64,000 nucleotides of DNA. Origin: Iris pallida. Taxonomy: Eukaryota > Streptophyta > Magnoliopsida > Asparagales > Iridaceae. This document shows positions 52,100-64,000 of the stretch, piece after piece. The notes beneath the pieces are model-generated. The model was not told the origin of the DNA. It saw only the letters and a list, made by a program, of their open reading frames with translations, and ran no database searches. Every line of letters starts with the position of its first letter. The first letter of the stretch is position 1. The stretch spans positions 24,703,361 to 24,767,360 of the forward strand of contig JANAVB010009598.1 in the NCBI GenBank assembly GCA_029216955.1. Direction: 5' to 3'. Both the position numbers and the translations under genes were made by a program.

Positions 52100-53600
52100 A
52101 TGTTACTTAGTTTACACTCGTTAGTGTTGTAGTGGTAACTGAAGTTGACAACTGTTACGCTCTGTTGAGTGGTGAACTCGTTAGTTGTCTGCAACTGCAT
52201 TTGTGGTAACTAAATAGTAACTAAGACCTCAAAGCCAGAATACTAATTTCAGATATTGTCAGCTACTATCAATCAGACAACAGGAACAATGCAAAAATAA
52301 GTAACTAAGACCTCAAAGCCAATCCCGCCCACGATTCCTAGATGTTCGGACACCAAGCAATCTGAACACGAAAAAGGATAGAGAGTGTCACCTGAATTCT
52401 CGAACAAACACCAATTCGTCCTAAACTATCCGATACTGAACGCCTGAGTTTAACTTCGACAACAAAGTTGATCTAGCCAAATCGTCGAACACTAAGTGTG
52501 CATCCACTAGAATAAAACTTATAAGTTGCTAGCTAAAATCCGATCCCAGAAATTGAGAAGAGTCACTCAGAATGCCCAAAGAATTCACCAACAAAGTTCT
52601 CAATCCAGTTTCAAAAGTATCAAAAGAATCGACTGAGCAGAACTGTCAATGTACAACCCAATTAAACGTCCACAGAGTAATCGACACAGAATCACCCTCA
52701 ATCGATCGAACCACTCACCTGAATTTGAAATTGAACGAAACCTGCAACAAATCTGCTTCCTATAGCTCACGAACTGCCATCACTCAACTGTCGATCTGTC
52801 GAAACCAGCAATCCTTAAGAATCGAAAGAAAACAAGAAAGGAAAAGAGGATTCAATTGGAACTCACCAGGGAACAATTCGATTGAACAGTGTCTTCCATG
52901 AATGTCACGTCGTCCCTGTTAGAGGCACACACCCACACAGGAGACTTAGGGATTCGTCAGATCGGAGAGAGGAAAACGAAGGAAGGAACAAAGGAAAGAA
53001 AGAAGCGACTCACCAGAGAAGTCGTTGACGCTCAAGCTCAGTCCAAACAGAGTACAGGGACGCCTAAATGGTGAGACTCCATGCACCAACTAACCATAAC
53101 TTGATCCCAAGCTCGTCGTCTCCATGCTACTCCATCACCACGCCTTCACAAAGCGCCACTGATCGCCATGTCAACGCTTCAGATCGTCAACAAGGAAGAA
53201 GATCGACGCCAAGGCGGAGCCGACAAAGAGTCCGATCGCGAGGGAGTGACGGAGGAGCGCCATCATCGCCGGATCTTGCAGTGGGGAGTACGATCGGTCT
53301 CGTCCGATTTCACATTGAGGGAGATAAATTAGGGTTAGGGTTTGCTTTTCTAGAGTTAGGGTTTGGATGGAGGAAGAAGGAGGAAGGAGGGAGAAGAAAG
53401 CCCGGGAGAGAACCAAGAGGAAGAGTGACGAGAGAGAAGAGCATTATAACGGCGGGAGAGGAGCGGGCTGAGGGGAGTTCGGGAGCGGGGAGCGGGAGGA
53501 GAAAGAGAGAAGGAGAAAGAGAGAATGAGAAGGGGTTGAAACTTTTCCTTAAGTGCGGGAGTAAGTGCGGGAGAGTCGAGATTTCGACTTAAAATTTGTA
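52100..53600 (-). other. CACTA-2 right interior: leader-like, no firm gene
   Basis: On the minus strand from 53590 leftward lies a CT-rich tract (CTCTCTTTCTCC words), then two AAACCCTAA(C) phrases and a short frame from 53265 (MMALLRHSLAIGLFVGSALA, 31-32 residues), followed by several short frames. This resembles a transcribed 5' region, either the transposon's own or a second captured gene end. I do not recognise a protein. Confidence 0.35.
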
Positions 53601-53726
53601 TTTTTTTCATAACGCTCGTACCACTGAGAGACAATCAATAACGCTTTTATAGATAACCGTCATAGATTACAGTCTTGCTGAACTTTGATGACGCTTCTTT
53701 ATCAGCCGTCATTAAATCCCCTTAGC

Positions 53727-53758
53727 AAGCGTCATTAAAGGGTATTTTTCTTGTAGTG
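53727..53758 (-). repeat. CACTA-2 right terminal inverted repeat
   Basis: The plus strand reads GCGTCATTAAAGGGTATTTT and ends CTTGTAGTG, followed by the second GGT. Confidence 0.9.
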
Positions 53759-53964
53759 GGTAATGCTTAAGTTTTTGTTTTAACATTTTTCTTTTAAAGA
53801 GAAATGAAGGGTCAGGGGTTATGGAATGGAAGGGTCTGGGGTTATGGAACGGAAGAGGTTGGGGGTTAATAATTCTTAGGTGCGTGTTTAGATTAGACTT
53901 GGCCAAGCATATGGTCAGTAGTTTGGCTGAAGAAAATATTTATTTAGGAATATGAAAGGAGGCA

Positions 53965-54365
<401 letters not shown>

Positions 54366-54667
54366 AGGACATTATAATATGGGATGGTCTTGGTCGGGAG
54401 GAAATGGTCCAAACAAATACTTATAGCCTTGAAGACCCATCAAAATATGTATAGCCAATAAATACAATTTATCACATATATGGGCTTCAGGCCCACCAAT
54501 AAATCTGTTTAAAATCATGATAGTCCATGGGCCTATTATAACTATAAAATACATATAAATATAAATATAAATATAAATAATAAATATTGTTTTAAAAATA
54601 TCCAAAATTTATTATTCAAGCCAAAATAAAATATAAAAAAATATTTTAAAAAATCTGGGATCTTACT

Positions 54668-54918
54668 TTCTACCCACCTTAAAATAATTTCGTCCTCAAA
54701 ATTAAAAATAACTCACAAGAATAAAGTGTGTGCTACTGTTTCTAAGATTACTTAAGGGGTGTGCTATGTTCCTATGGCTACTCCTAATCGAGCAAGTATC
54801 AATCAATCACAAATTAATTTCCTAGTCCATATTCCTATCACCACACTTGTAAATTGTCACCTTCAGTCGCTCCTTGTGTTGCTACTCCATCTTCAACAGT
54901 CATAGCAAAGGCCTGTCC
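54668..54918 (-). pseudogene. Second copy of W interior, left part
   Basis: Collinear with 44207-44457: TTCTACCCACCTTAAAATAA through GGCCTGTCC. It is cut by element X and resumes at 62719. Confidence 0.85.
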
Positions 54919-57900
54919 TGTCACGCCCCAGAACCAGAATACTGGCAAGTAGGGACGGACCAGGCCAACTACGTATACCAAAGTACTCCAGTACTCCGAA
55001 ATAACGTATAAGCTGTATAGACATGGGGGTTACTACTACAAGCCAACAGTCGATCCTAGGTCAAGCAATCCTAGGTATCTCAATCACAGGCAAATATGTA
55101 AAGTACAAGAAGTATGATCATCAGACATAAAATAGTAAAGCGTCCCAAACTATATATATATGGATGATCATGAAGCTAGTAATACAGAGTGAAGACTAGC
55201 AAGAGTAATAGTCATACATGATAAGCTCTAGCTATAGTCTAGAATACGCAAATCATGTTTAGGCCCGTAGGCTAAATGTCAAGTCCAAAACACGAGCTAA
55301 ACACGTGCTTGGAGGCTAAACGCCACAAAAAAATAATGTACATAGCTAGTGGGCAAAAAGAAGGAAACCCACTCAAGTACTCTGGTGCTCCGGGTAATCA
55401 CCAACGAGTGGAAGGTACGGAAGATCCTCGGGCTCCTCAACTAAATCTGGTCAATGCAAAACCAGTGGGGTCAGACCCCCAATAGCAAGTACCACAAAGG
55501 AAGCCAAACTATGAACTAAAACCAGCATGCAAATCATAGCAACGGATAAAGTCAGAAATAAGTAAAAGCAAATCGAGACTCGTGCGCTACCAATGCACTT
55601 ATCCCGAGAATAGAAAAGACAATAAGTAAAGCAACATGTAGCATAAGGTAAAGGACATGTGACATAATATAAACTGTGTACATGTAAGAAAAAGGAAGCA
55701 TGTGAACATGAAAGATAAACTAGACATATGAGCATGTTAAGTAGACGGGACATGTGAGCATGTTAGATAACTGGAACATGTGAGCATGTTAGGTAATTGG
55801 AGCATGTGAGCATGTTAGGTAACTGGAGCATATGAGCATGTTAGATAACTGGAGCATGTGAGCATGTTAGATCTATATAGAACGACAAATGATAAGTTGA
55901 CTTAGAACTAATCAGGAACCCAAGTTACAACCCATAAACCAAACAGGGACCGGAGTTGTAACCCTTCTCCTGAGCAGAACTTTAGTATCTAATCATTTAT
56001 CGGCAAAAGTAAAGCATAAACAAAGATGTGCTGAAAATAAATAAATTCGGACACTGCCTAGACAAAAGTAGACTAGACTGGACTCCATACAATAATCAGG
56101 CCAAGCAATGAGTACGGCTTTATACATTAGCTAACTAGGGTTGTCACAATCTTAATTACTAACAAATGCAAGTTTGAGAAATCCAAGTCCAATTACCTGC
56201 CTGCTACTACCTGAATGATCCAAGCCAAGGATGCAATGGTATATAGTGGATACATCGCCCGAGAGACAAATGTATCCTATAATAGTGGTACATCGCCCGG
56301 AAGACGAATGTACCCTAAGACATATAATAATGGGTACATCGTCCAGGAGAAAATATACCCGGTGCAACACTCTACGGTGCGTTGGAAGTGTGCTCATCAT
56401 GACAGATAGCTCCAAATCCCATGTATATATATAAGACCAAGACCAAAGGGGCAGCAGGCAACTGGGAAGTCCTCAATGATCTAAGTAATCAAGCTAGTTG
56501 TTTAGTCCTTAATTTTTTTTGTTAGATTCTGGATGTAGCATTCCGCAGAATCCATCCTAGACATTAGACATGCAAGACTGGACAAAAGCGAGAATGTGCA
56601 CCTTAACAAGCCACAACAAGAAAATATAATAAACTGGAAGCTAGGAGTATGCTACGACGAGCCACTATAGGGAGTGCGCCATGACAGGCCACTATCATGT
56701 AAGCAAAGAAGGACATGTATCATGAGTGCGCCACGACGGGCCACTATCTAGTAAGCAAAGATGACATATAAGAAGAGTGCACCACGACGGGCCACTATCA
56801 TGTAAGCAAAGAAGGCATGGCAATAATTATCATAACTTGTAAGAAAGAATCTTTCAAAAGACATATCATGGCATGTGGGAAAGAATAATTAAAGCTAAGT
56901 ACATTTCATAGAAAATGATTGAACATGTGCTAGTGTCAAGTGTATATATGGTGTACAATCATTCTCTAAATATGCAAGATCATCTAATCATGTTAAGAAC
57001 TCACTACAATTGAAGAAAATATCAAAAACGGACAAAAACGGGCAGAAACGGGCAAAAACAGACTAAAACGGCATAAAACGGCATACATGTGGTATACAGC
57101 GGCATACCGACGGTATACCGGCCTAAAGACAGAAAGTTTCTGGTACAAAAATCGGCATACCGTCGTTATACACCGGCATACCGTCGGTATATCATTTTTC
57201 CAAACAGCAACAAAATCCAAATTTTTGCCAAAACTTGTTTCGGCCATAAAAACTTCGTTTTAAATTGAAATTTGGATTTTTAAAAGTCAAAATTGCATAG
57301 AATTGAATTCCCTACAACATGAAAGTATTAAATTTCAAAAATTCAAAGATTTGATAGATCAATATCTCAAAATACTCCCAAACAGAGGTTCTCGGGACAT
57401 CGAAACGGGTTCCGATTGCCACCAAACTCAAAATCTATGATATACAAACTAGGTGATGGCCTCATATATATATATATATATACGTGACCAAGATACATGA
57501 TGGTAACACTAGTATCACTCTTGATACCAAGTTTTCTACTAAGTCAATATTGGATTTTAACAGAAAATCAGAACCTTGCTTAAACAAAATTTAGAAACAA
57601 GCATATATACAAGAATCATAAGGAAAACATATTTAACAAAATGAGTTTGGGAAAATTCTAAGAATTTAATACCAAGGAAAACAAAAATGACAACAAAATA
57701 ATATGGTTCATGGATTTGGCAAGATATACTTGCCTAGGTTAAGCTCCAAGCCTAATCTTCTACTCCTCCTCCTATGGGGGTTAGACACCACACCCAAGGC
57801 CTCAAGGCCAAGCTCTTGGCAAGCTAAGGGGAGAGAAGGGAAGAAGAAATGAAAAGAGAGTAAAGAGAATGAAAAGGGAGAGGAGAGAGAAAGTAAAATG

Positions 57901-58310
57901 GTATATATATAAGGGAGAATTAACCTTAGCCGTTGGATGGTGATCCATGTGAAGATCTAAGTCAATCCTAGCCATCCAAAGAAAACCAAGTATCCATTGG
58001 ATAAAAGGGTACATCTACACTATTCACAAAAATATCTAAACACTATTTATCAAAATATTCAAACACTATTCACGAAAATATCGAAAACACTATTCATGAA
58101 AATATCTGAAATCAAAAATATCTAAAATGTGAAAAATCTATCCGGACGGTATGCCGTCGGTATACACCGGTATACTGGCGGTATGCCGACCAAGGAGAAA
58201 ATCTATAAGTTGGAAATTTTCTAAAGCATTCCAAAAATCAAGAAAATACGAAATACACTACAAAATACGTATCTGTATATAAATACCGATACTGTGAGAC
58301 GAGTCTCACA
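54919..58310 (-). repeat. X left LTR (3' LTR in element orientation)
   Basis: Contains tandem arrays: about six CATGTGAGCATGTTAG units (55720-55870), three ACATCGCCC(G/A)GGAGAC units (56250-56360), GGGCCACTATC units (56660-56810), and GGTATACCGCCGGTATA-like words (57080-57200 and 58140-58190). A TATA box lies on the minus strand at 57902-57912. Terminal palindrome TGTGAGACGAGTCTCACA at 58293-58310. Confidence 0.9.
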
Positions 58311-59296
58311 ACTCTACACAACTTAAAAAATAAATTCCGTCCTCGAAATTTCCTAAATCTAGTCAAGCATGAAAACCAAACCAAAGAGCTAAAATTCATG
58401 TCAATCAAAACAAAGCATGGCATGTTGGTAAGATAAAGACAACAATAATTATTAAGTAAATGCGTAAGCAATAACACAACCACAATCAAGAATGGATGGA
58501 GGCATACGAATAAATATGTCTCCTGAGTCAGTTGAGTAGGAGTAGGCCTACGCTAACTCCAAAAATAGATAGGGCTCAAGTCTCAAAGTAAGTCGGCACC
58601 AATGACTTAGTCCAAGACATGACTCTACCCAGGACGTATCTTCGTAGTCGAGACAAGTGATAAATATCATGTATCTCAAGATACTAAGACAAAAGAGTAG
58701 GACGAGAAACTCGCCAAATATGCGTAACCCAAGAGATAAATAAGAGTGGAAGAAGAATAGGACAATACCTACAACATGACCGCCCTCAACCAAAACCAGC
58801 TCTAACATACCAAACTCTGTCTGCCCACGTCTCGAAACTGCCGCTCTGACATGCTGCTGTTGAACCGGTACCTGAGCCATATACTGCTGGACTGCCTGGG
58901 TAGCCGGTGAAGCTGGACTCTGGCAGAACTGACCCTGCTGGCTGATCAGGCTGAACTGACACCTCTGTCCTCGGGTCAACTCTGAACTCTGCCCCAGAAT
59001 GCTGAGACTGATCCTCCATAACTGGCCTAACAGAAGATTGCTGACCACCATCGGCAAAACCCAAACAAGATGATCGGAAGGATTAAGAACAGTGCCCTTG
59101 AAAGTTAAAGGACACAAGGATCAAATAGAGAGAACAGGAAAGATCAACGATCAAGGCAGATATCAGGTCAAAAGATCAGAGATATAGAATAACACGAAGG
59201 ATATCAATAAAAGAGAAATGTGACTGAGATATCTAAACATCAGTAAGCCCCACATATCTGATAAATTAGACCTACATGGGCCACCACTAAAACCTA
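58311..59296 (-). pseudogene. X interior with gag N-terminal remnant
   Basis: A minus-strand frame about 59064-58786 reads MGFADGGQQSSVRPVMEDQ and then a Ser/Gly/Gln-rich stretch. An overlapping frame (59117-58548) contains ATQAVQQYMAQVPVQQQ, similar in style to the N-terminal part of plant Ty3 gag. No capsid core, zinc knuckle or pol motif is present. Minus-strand GAGGACGGAATTTATTTTTT (about 58322-58360) adjoins the 3' LTR. Confidence 0.5.
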
Positions 59297-62200
59297 TGTC
59301 ACGCCCCAGAACCAGAATACTGGCAAGTAGGGATGGACCTGGCCAGCTACGTATACCAAAGTACTCTAATACTCCGAAATAACGTATAAGTTGTATAGAC
59401 ATGGGGGTTACTACTACAAGCCAACAGTCGATCCTAGGTCAAGCAATCCTAGGTTTCTCAATCATAGGCAAATATGTAAAGTACAAGAAGTATGATCATC
59501 AGACATAAAATAGTAAAGCGTCCCAAACTATATATATATGGATGATCATGAAGCTAGTAATACAGAGTGAAGACTAGTAAGAGTAATATTCATACATGAT
59601 AAGCTCTAGCTATAGTCTAGAATACGCAAATCATGTTTAGGCCCATAGGCTAAATGTCAAGTCCAAAATACGAGCTAAACACGTGCTCGGAGGCTAAACG
59701 CCACAAAAGAATAATGTACATAGCTAGTGGGCAAAAAGAAGGAAACCCACTCAAGTACTCTGGTGCTCCGGGTAATCACCAATGAGTGGAAGGTACGAAA
59801 GATCCTCGGGCTCCTCAACTAAATCTGGTCAATACAAAACCAGTGGGGTCAGACCCCCAATAGCAAGTACCACAAAGGAAGCCAAACTATAAACTAAAAC
59901 CAGCATGCCAATCATAGCAACGGATAAAGATAAAAATAAGTAAAAGCAAATCGAGACTCGTGCACTACCAATGCACTTATCCCGAGAATAGAAAAGACAA
60001 TAAGTAAAGCAACATGTAGCATAAGGTAAAGGACATGTGACATAATATAAACTGTGTACATGTAAGAAAAAGGAAGCATATGAACATGAAAGATAAACTA
60101 GACATGTGGGCATGTTAAGTAGACAGAACATGTGAGCATGTTAGATAATTGGAACATGTGAGCATGTTAGGTAACTGGAGCATGTGAGCATGTTAGGTAA
60201 CTGGAGCATATGATCATGTTAGATAACTGGAGCATGTGAGCATGTTAGATCTATATAGAACGACAAATGATAAGATGACTTAGAACTAATCAGAAATCCA
60301 AGTCACAACCCGTAAACCAAACAAGGACCGGGGTTGTAACCCTTCTCCTGAGCAAAACTTTAGTATCTAATCATTTATCGACAAAAGTAAAGCATAAACA
60401 AAGATGTACTGAAAATAAATAAATCCGGACACTGCCTAGACAAAACTAGACTAGACTGGACTCCATACAATAATCACGGTCAAGCAATGAGTATGGCTTT
60501 ATACATTAGCTAACTAGGGTTGTCACAATCCTAATTACTAACAAATACAAGTTTGAAAAATCCAAGTCCAATTACCTGCCTGCTACTACCTGAATAATCC
60601 AAGCCAAGGATACAATGGTATATAGTGGATACATCGCCCAGGAGACAAATATATCCTATAATAGTGGTACATCGCCCGGGATACAAATGTATCCTATAAT
60701 AGTGGTACATCGCCCTGGAGACAAATGTACCCTAAGACATATAATAATGGGTACATCGCCCAGGAGACAAATGTACCCGGTGTAACGCTCGACGGTGCGC
60801 TGGAAGTGTGCTCATCATGACAGATAGCTCCAAATCCTATGTATATATATATAAGACCAAGACCAAAGGGGCAGCATGTAACTGGAAAGTCCTCAATGAT
60901 CTAAGTAATCAAGCTAGTTGTTTAGTCCTTAATATTTTTTTGTTGGATTCTGGGTGTGGCATTCCGCAGAATCCATCATAGACATGAGACATGCAAGACT
61001 GGACAAAAGCGAGAATGTGCACCTTAACAAGCCACAACAAGAAAATATAATAAACTGGAAGCTAGGAGTGTGCTACGACGAGCCACTATAGGGAGTGCGC
61101 CATGACAAGCCACTATCATGTAAGCAAAGAAGGACATGTATTATGAGTGCGCCATGACGGGCCACTATCTAGTAAGCAAAGAAGACATATAAGACGAGTG
61201 CACCACGACGGGCCACTATCATGTAAGCAAAGAAGGCATGGCAACAATTATCATAGCTTGTAAGAAAGAATCTATCAAAAGACATATCATGGCATGTGGG
61301 AAAGAATAGTTAAAGCTAAGTACATTTCATAAAAAATGATTGAACATGTGCTAGTGTCAAGTGTATATAAGGTGTACAATCATTCTCTAAATATGCAAGA
61401 TCATCTAATCATGTTAAAAAATCATTACAATCGAAGAAAATATCAAAAACGAGCAGAAACGGGCAAAAATAGACTAAAACGGCATAAAACGGCATACCGG
61501 CAGTATACAACAGCATACCGGCGGTATACCGGCCTAAAGACAGAAAGTTTCTGGTGCAAAAATCGACATACCATCGGTATACACCGGTATACCGTCGGTA
61601 TACCGTTTTTCCAAGCAGCAACAAAATTCAGATTTTTGCTAAAACTTGTTTCGGCCATAAAAATTTCGTTTTAAATCGAAATTTGGATTTCAAAAGTCAA
61701 AATTGCATAGAATTGAATTTCCTACAACATAGAAGTATTAGATTTCAAAAATTCAAAGATTTGATAAATCAATATCTCAAAATACTCCCAAACAGAGGTT
61801 TTCGGGACACCGAAACGGGTTTCGATTGCCACCAAACTCAAAATCCATGATATACAAACTAGGTGATGGCCTCATATATGTATATATGACCAATATACAT
61901 GATGGTAACACTAGTATCACTCTTGATACCAAGTTTTCTACTAAGTCAATATTGCATTTTAACAGAAAATCAGAACCTTGCTTAAACAAAATTTGGAAAC
62001 ATGCATATATACAAGAATCATAAGGAAAATATATTTAACAAAATGAGTTTGGGAAAATTCTAAGCATATAATACCAAGAAAAACAAAAATGACAACAAAA
62101 CAATATGGTTCATGGATTTGGCAAGATATACTTGCCTAGGTTAAGCTCCAAGCCTAATCTTATACTCCTCCTCCTAGGGGGGTTAGACACCACACCCAAG

Positions 62201-62718
62201 GCCTCAAGGCCAAGCTCTCGGCAAGCTCCAAGGGGAAGAGAAGGAAAGAAGAAATGAAGAGAGAGTAAAGAGAATGAAAAGAGAGAGGAGAGATAAAGTG
62301 AAATGGTATATATATATAAGGAAGAATTAATCTTAGCTGTTGGATGGTGATCCATGTGAAGATCTAAGTCAATCCTAGCCATCCAAAGAAAACCAAGTAT
62401 CCATTGGATAAAAGGGTGCATCTATACTATTTACGAAAATATCTAAACACTATTCATCAAAATATCCAAAACACTATTCACAAAAATATCAAAAATACTA
62501 TTCATAAAAATATCTGAAATCGAAAATATCTAAAATGTGGAAAATCTATCCGGACGGTATGCCGTCGGTATACGTCGGTATACTGGCGGTATGCCGACGA
62601 AGAAGAAAATTTATAAGTTAAAAAATTTCTAAAGCATTTCGAAAACCAAGAAAATACGAAATACACTACAAAATACGTATCTGTATATAAATACCGATAC
62701 TGTGAGACGAGTCTCACA
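59297..62718 (-). repeat. X right LTR (5' LTR in element orientation)
   Basis: Collinear with the left LTR. It has four ACATCGCCC units (60630-60780) where the left LTR has three. TATA box on the minus strand near 62306-62320. Terminal palindrome at 62701-62718. Confidence 0.9.
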
Positions 62719-62723
62719 TGTCC

Positions 62724-63370
62724 CGATCGCTGTGCTCCTACCTGCTGTCTAGCCTGAGCAAACTATGTCGTCTGGTCGGGAAGCGATCCCCTCGGATATC
62801 CTTCTTATGTTGCTGGTGGAGTTATTAATTGTGGTATTGGTCCTTCAATGCACTTTCTGGGGGCAAATTTAAATCTTGTATTGATCGGAGCCAAAACACA
62901 GATAAAGCCTTAAACTTCGATGACAAACCCTTTGGACATGTCCTCTTCAGTTACAGTACCGGCAAAAGAAAATCATTGGTGTATGGAGTGTCTCTCCGGT
63001 CCTCCTGGTAGTGCTCTAGCTGACGGTGATGCTGCATGTGGACGCTTTTGGCTGGCCTCTTTTCGATGGACTCGCTCCAATGTCGTGCTGCTGTGAGGAC
63101 TCCTGAGTAGGTGGTTGGTGCAGCGGCTCCGATAAGCTCCTATAATCTATAACTCAGCCCGTCATAGAATTTTTTTGCCTTTTCCTTCTCTGTCTGGATC
63201 AGTATAGGTGCGAAGCAACTCAACCATAATAACTCGGCATTATGTTCTTCTAGAGTCATGTTGCCTTAGACAAGCTGAAGGAACTGGCTTCGAAGTTCTG
63301 TTCTGAAGGTAGCCAGGATATACATCTCTTGGAAGAGTTTGGAGAACTCTTCCCAAGTGACATTATCCAG
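62724..63370 (-). pseudogene. Second copy of W interior, continued (gag relic)
   Basis: Follows the X target duplication and is collinear with 44460-45103: CTGCTGTCTAGCCTGAGCAA through CCAAGTGACATTATCC. The CCHC knuckle is further damaged here (an in-frame TGA and a Cys lost or changed on the minus strand near 62935-62970). Homology to W stops abruptly at about 63370, so the rest of the gag and the next LTR are missing or replaced. Confidence 0.8.
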
Positions 63371-64000
63371 GATATACTAATAATGAAACTTGTTCGACAT
63401 CGCTTCCCAACTTGAGAATAGGCTGCTGTGAAGTTTGCGAATGAGAATGCGAAGAGGAACTCCGAGACGGAATCCCTTGATCGTACTTTGTTTTTGATCT
63501 GGATTGTGACGGTAGAGGGTTGTTTCTTTACTCCGTTGGCGATCTGACTGAGAGAGGGAATTGTCGGGCTCAACTTTACTGGCTGAGGAGAACATCAAGG
63601 ATTCTCTTTGGTATGCTCAGGACTTTTTAAGGTGCTCATGAATCGGAGGGATCGACCTGAATTGAGTCTGGGATCGAGAGCTTCAAATGGAGGAGGACTC
63701 CTCCTATTTATAGTTGATAGAGAGGGTAGCACATGCGCTTATGCGTAGGCAGGCACGGACTTCAGCTTTCCATGTGGCGCCCCTAAACAGGGGTTGGTTT
63801 CGACCAAGCGCACACTTCACTAGTGAGAAGACCATAGCCAACCTCTACGTAGTAGATATGCTGTTAGAGAGAATCTCGAAATGCTTCAAACTCGTTCTTT
63901 GGCGTGACTGGGCATTTGGACACATGGCACACGCCAGAGTCACACAAACGCTTAGGAGTCACTGTCCTAGGTGGCACGTGGTATGTTGGCACGGGGGTAG
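63371..64000 (-). other. Unassigned sequence with a minus-strand promoter-like box
   Basis: CTATAAATAG on the minus strand (63704-63713) sits beside a GGAGGACTCCTCC inverted repeat (63691-63705). Minus-strand frames downstream (63598-63377 and 63573-63256) run on into the W gag relic and show no known domain. It could be the edge of another LTR element; nothing firmer can be said. Confidence 0.3.

Larger units (their letters stand above)
47929..53758 (-). mobile_element. CACTA-2: non-autonomous CACTA element carrying SEC24 exons, 5830 bp
   Basis: The left end CACTACAACAAAAATACC and inverted right end (CACTACAAGAAAAATACC on the minus strand) are flanked by the 3-bp duplication GGT (47926-47928 and 53759-53761). 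Subterminal repeats use TTTAATGACGG and AAGCGTTAT words. No transposase-like frame is seen. Instead, minus-strand exons of a COPII SEC24 gene occupy 49485-50600, and a pyrimidine-rich leader-like tract lies near the right end (53300-53580, read on the minus strand). The apparent orientation is minus, so the captured exons lie in sense to the presumed transposon promoter. Confidence 0.9.
54919..62718 (-). mobile_element. Element X: LTR retrotransposon derivative with 3.4-kb LTRs and 1-kb interior
   Basis: LTRs at 54919-58310 (3392 bp) and 59297-62718 (3422 bp), each from TGTCACGCCCCAGAACCAGA to GACGAGTCTCACA. The perfect target duplication TGTCC lies at 54914-54918 and 62719-62723, inside the second W interior. 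Minus orientation: the leader GACCTACATGGGCCACCACT adjoins the right LTR at 59297, and the polypurine-side sequence adjoins the left LTR at 58311. The 986-bp interior holds only a gag-like scrap. The LTRs differ by point changes and one unit of a tandem repeat. Confidence 0.92.

Noticed and set aside
56650..56810. CRISPR-like or satellite array
   Set aside because: Imperfect 50-60 bp units shared by all X-type LTRs, without regular spacers; an LTR tandem repeat in a plant genome.

Overview
This window looks like intergenic, repeat-dominated DNA from a large plant (angiosperm) nuclear genome. The signs are nested LTR retrotransposons with del/Tekay-like ends (TGTAA or TGTGA start, CGTGACA end, an AAGGTGGGTAGA-type polypurine tract after a GGACGAAATT-like run), two CACTA (En/Spm) DNA transposons with intron-containing plant-type genes, an organelle-derived insertion with a mitochondrial-style group II intron domain V, and long (TA)n tracts. 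I find no intact host gene. The only open gene models are transposon genes. Family letters (V, W, X, Y, Z) are labels used only here.

Layout. 1-1905: 3' part of an X-type LTR. 1906-14380: a Ty3-type element (Y) with about 1.36-kb repeats at both ends and a decayed gag. It is split by CACTA-1 (4943-12232, 16-bp perfect TIR, TCA target duplication). CACTA-1 carries an intact five-exon TNPA-like gene, only the C-terminal part of the TNP2-type transposase, and a roughly 250-bp-arm near-perfect hairpin. 14879-19003: solo LTR (W-type, TSD GATCA). 19732-23448: solo LTR (X-type, TSD xTGGT). 23449-24709: 3' end of another LTR (V). 25517-36177: element Z, two 4.2-kb LTRs around a 2.2-kb non-coding interior, perfect TSD CTAAT. 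About 36300-37567: copia-like LTR remnant. 37630-63370: element W, on the minus strand, arranged LTR-interior-LTR-partial interior. Its first LTR is interrupted by about 3.7 kb of organelle-like DNA (40095-43782). Its second LTR is interrupted by CACTA-2 (47929-53758, TSD GGT), which has captured exons of a SEC24 (COPII coat) gene. Its second interior is interrupted by element X (54919-62718, 3.4-kb LTRs, 986-bp interior, TSD TGTCC). 63371-64000 is unrecognised.

How the parts relate. The retroelements look non-autonomous: very large LTRs, interiors with at most a gag remnant, and no reverse transcriptase or integrase in the window, so they would depend on proteins made elsewhere. Z, W and X share the same orientation logic (minus strand). 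With Y, they share a conserved leader just inside the 5' LTR that does not look like the usual initiator-Met tRNA primer site. The nesting gives a relative order: CACTA-1 after Y, CACTA-2 and the organelle insert after W, and X after W.

All calls come from reading the sequence. No alignment or database search was run, so boundaries given as approximate are by eye.
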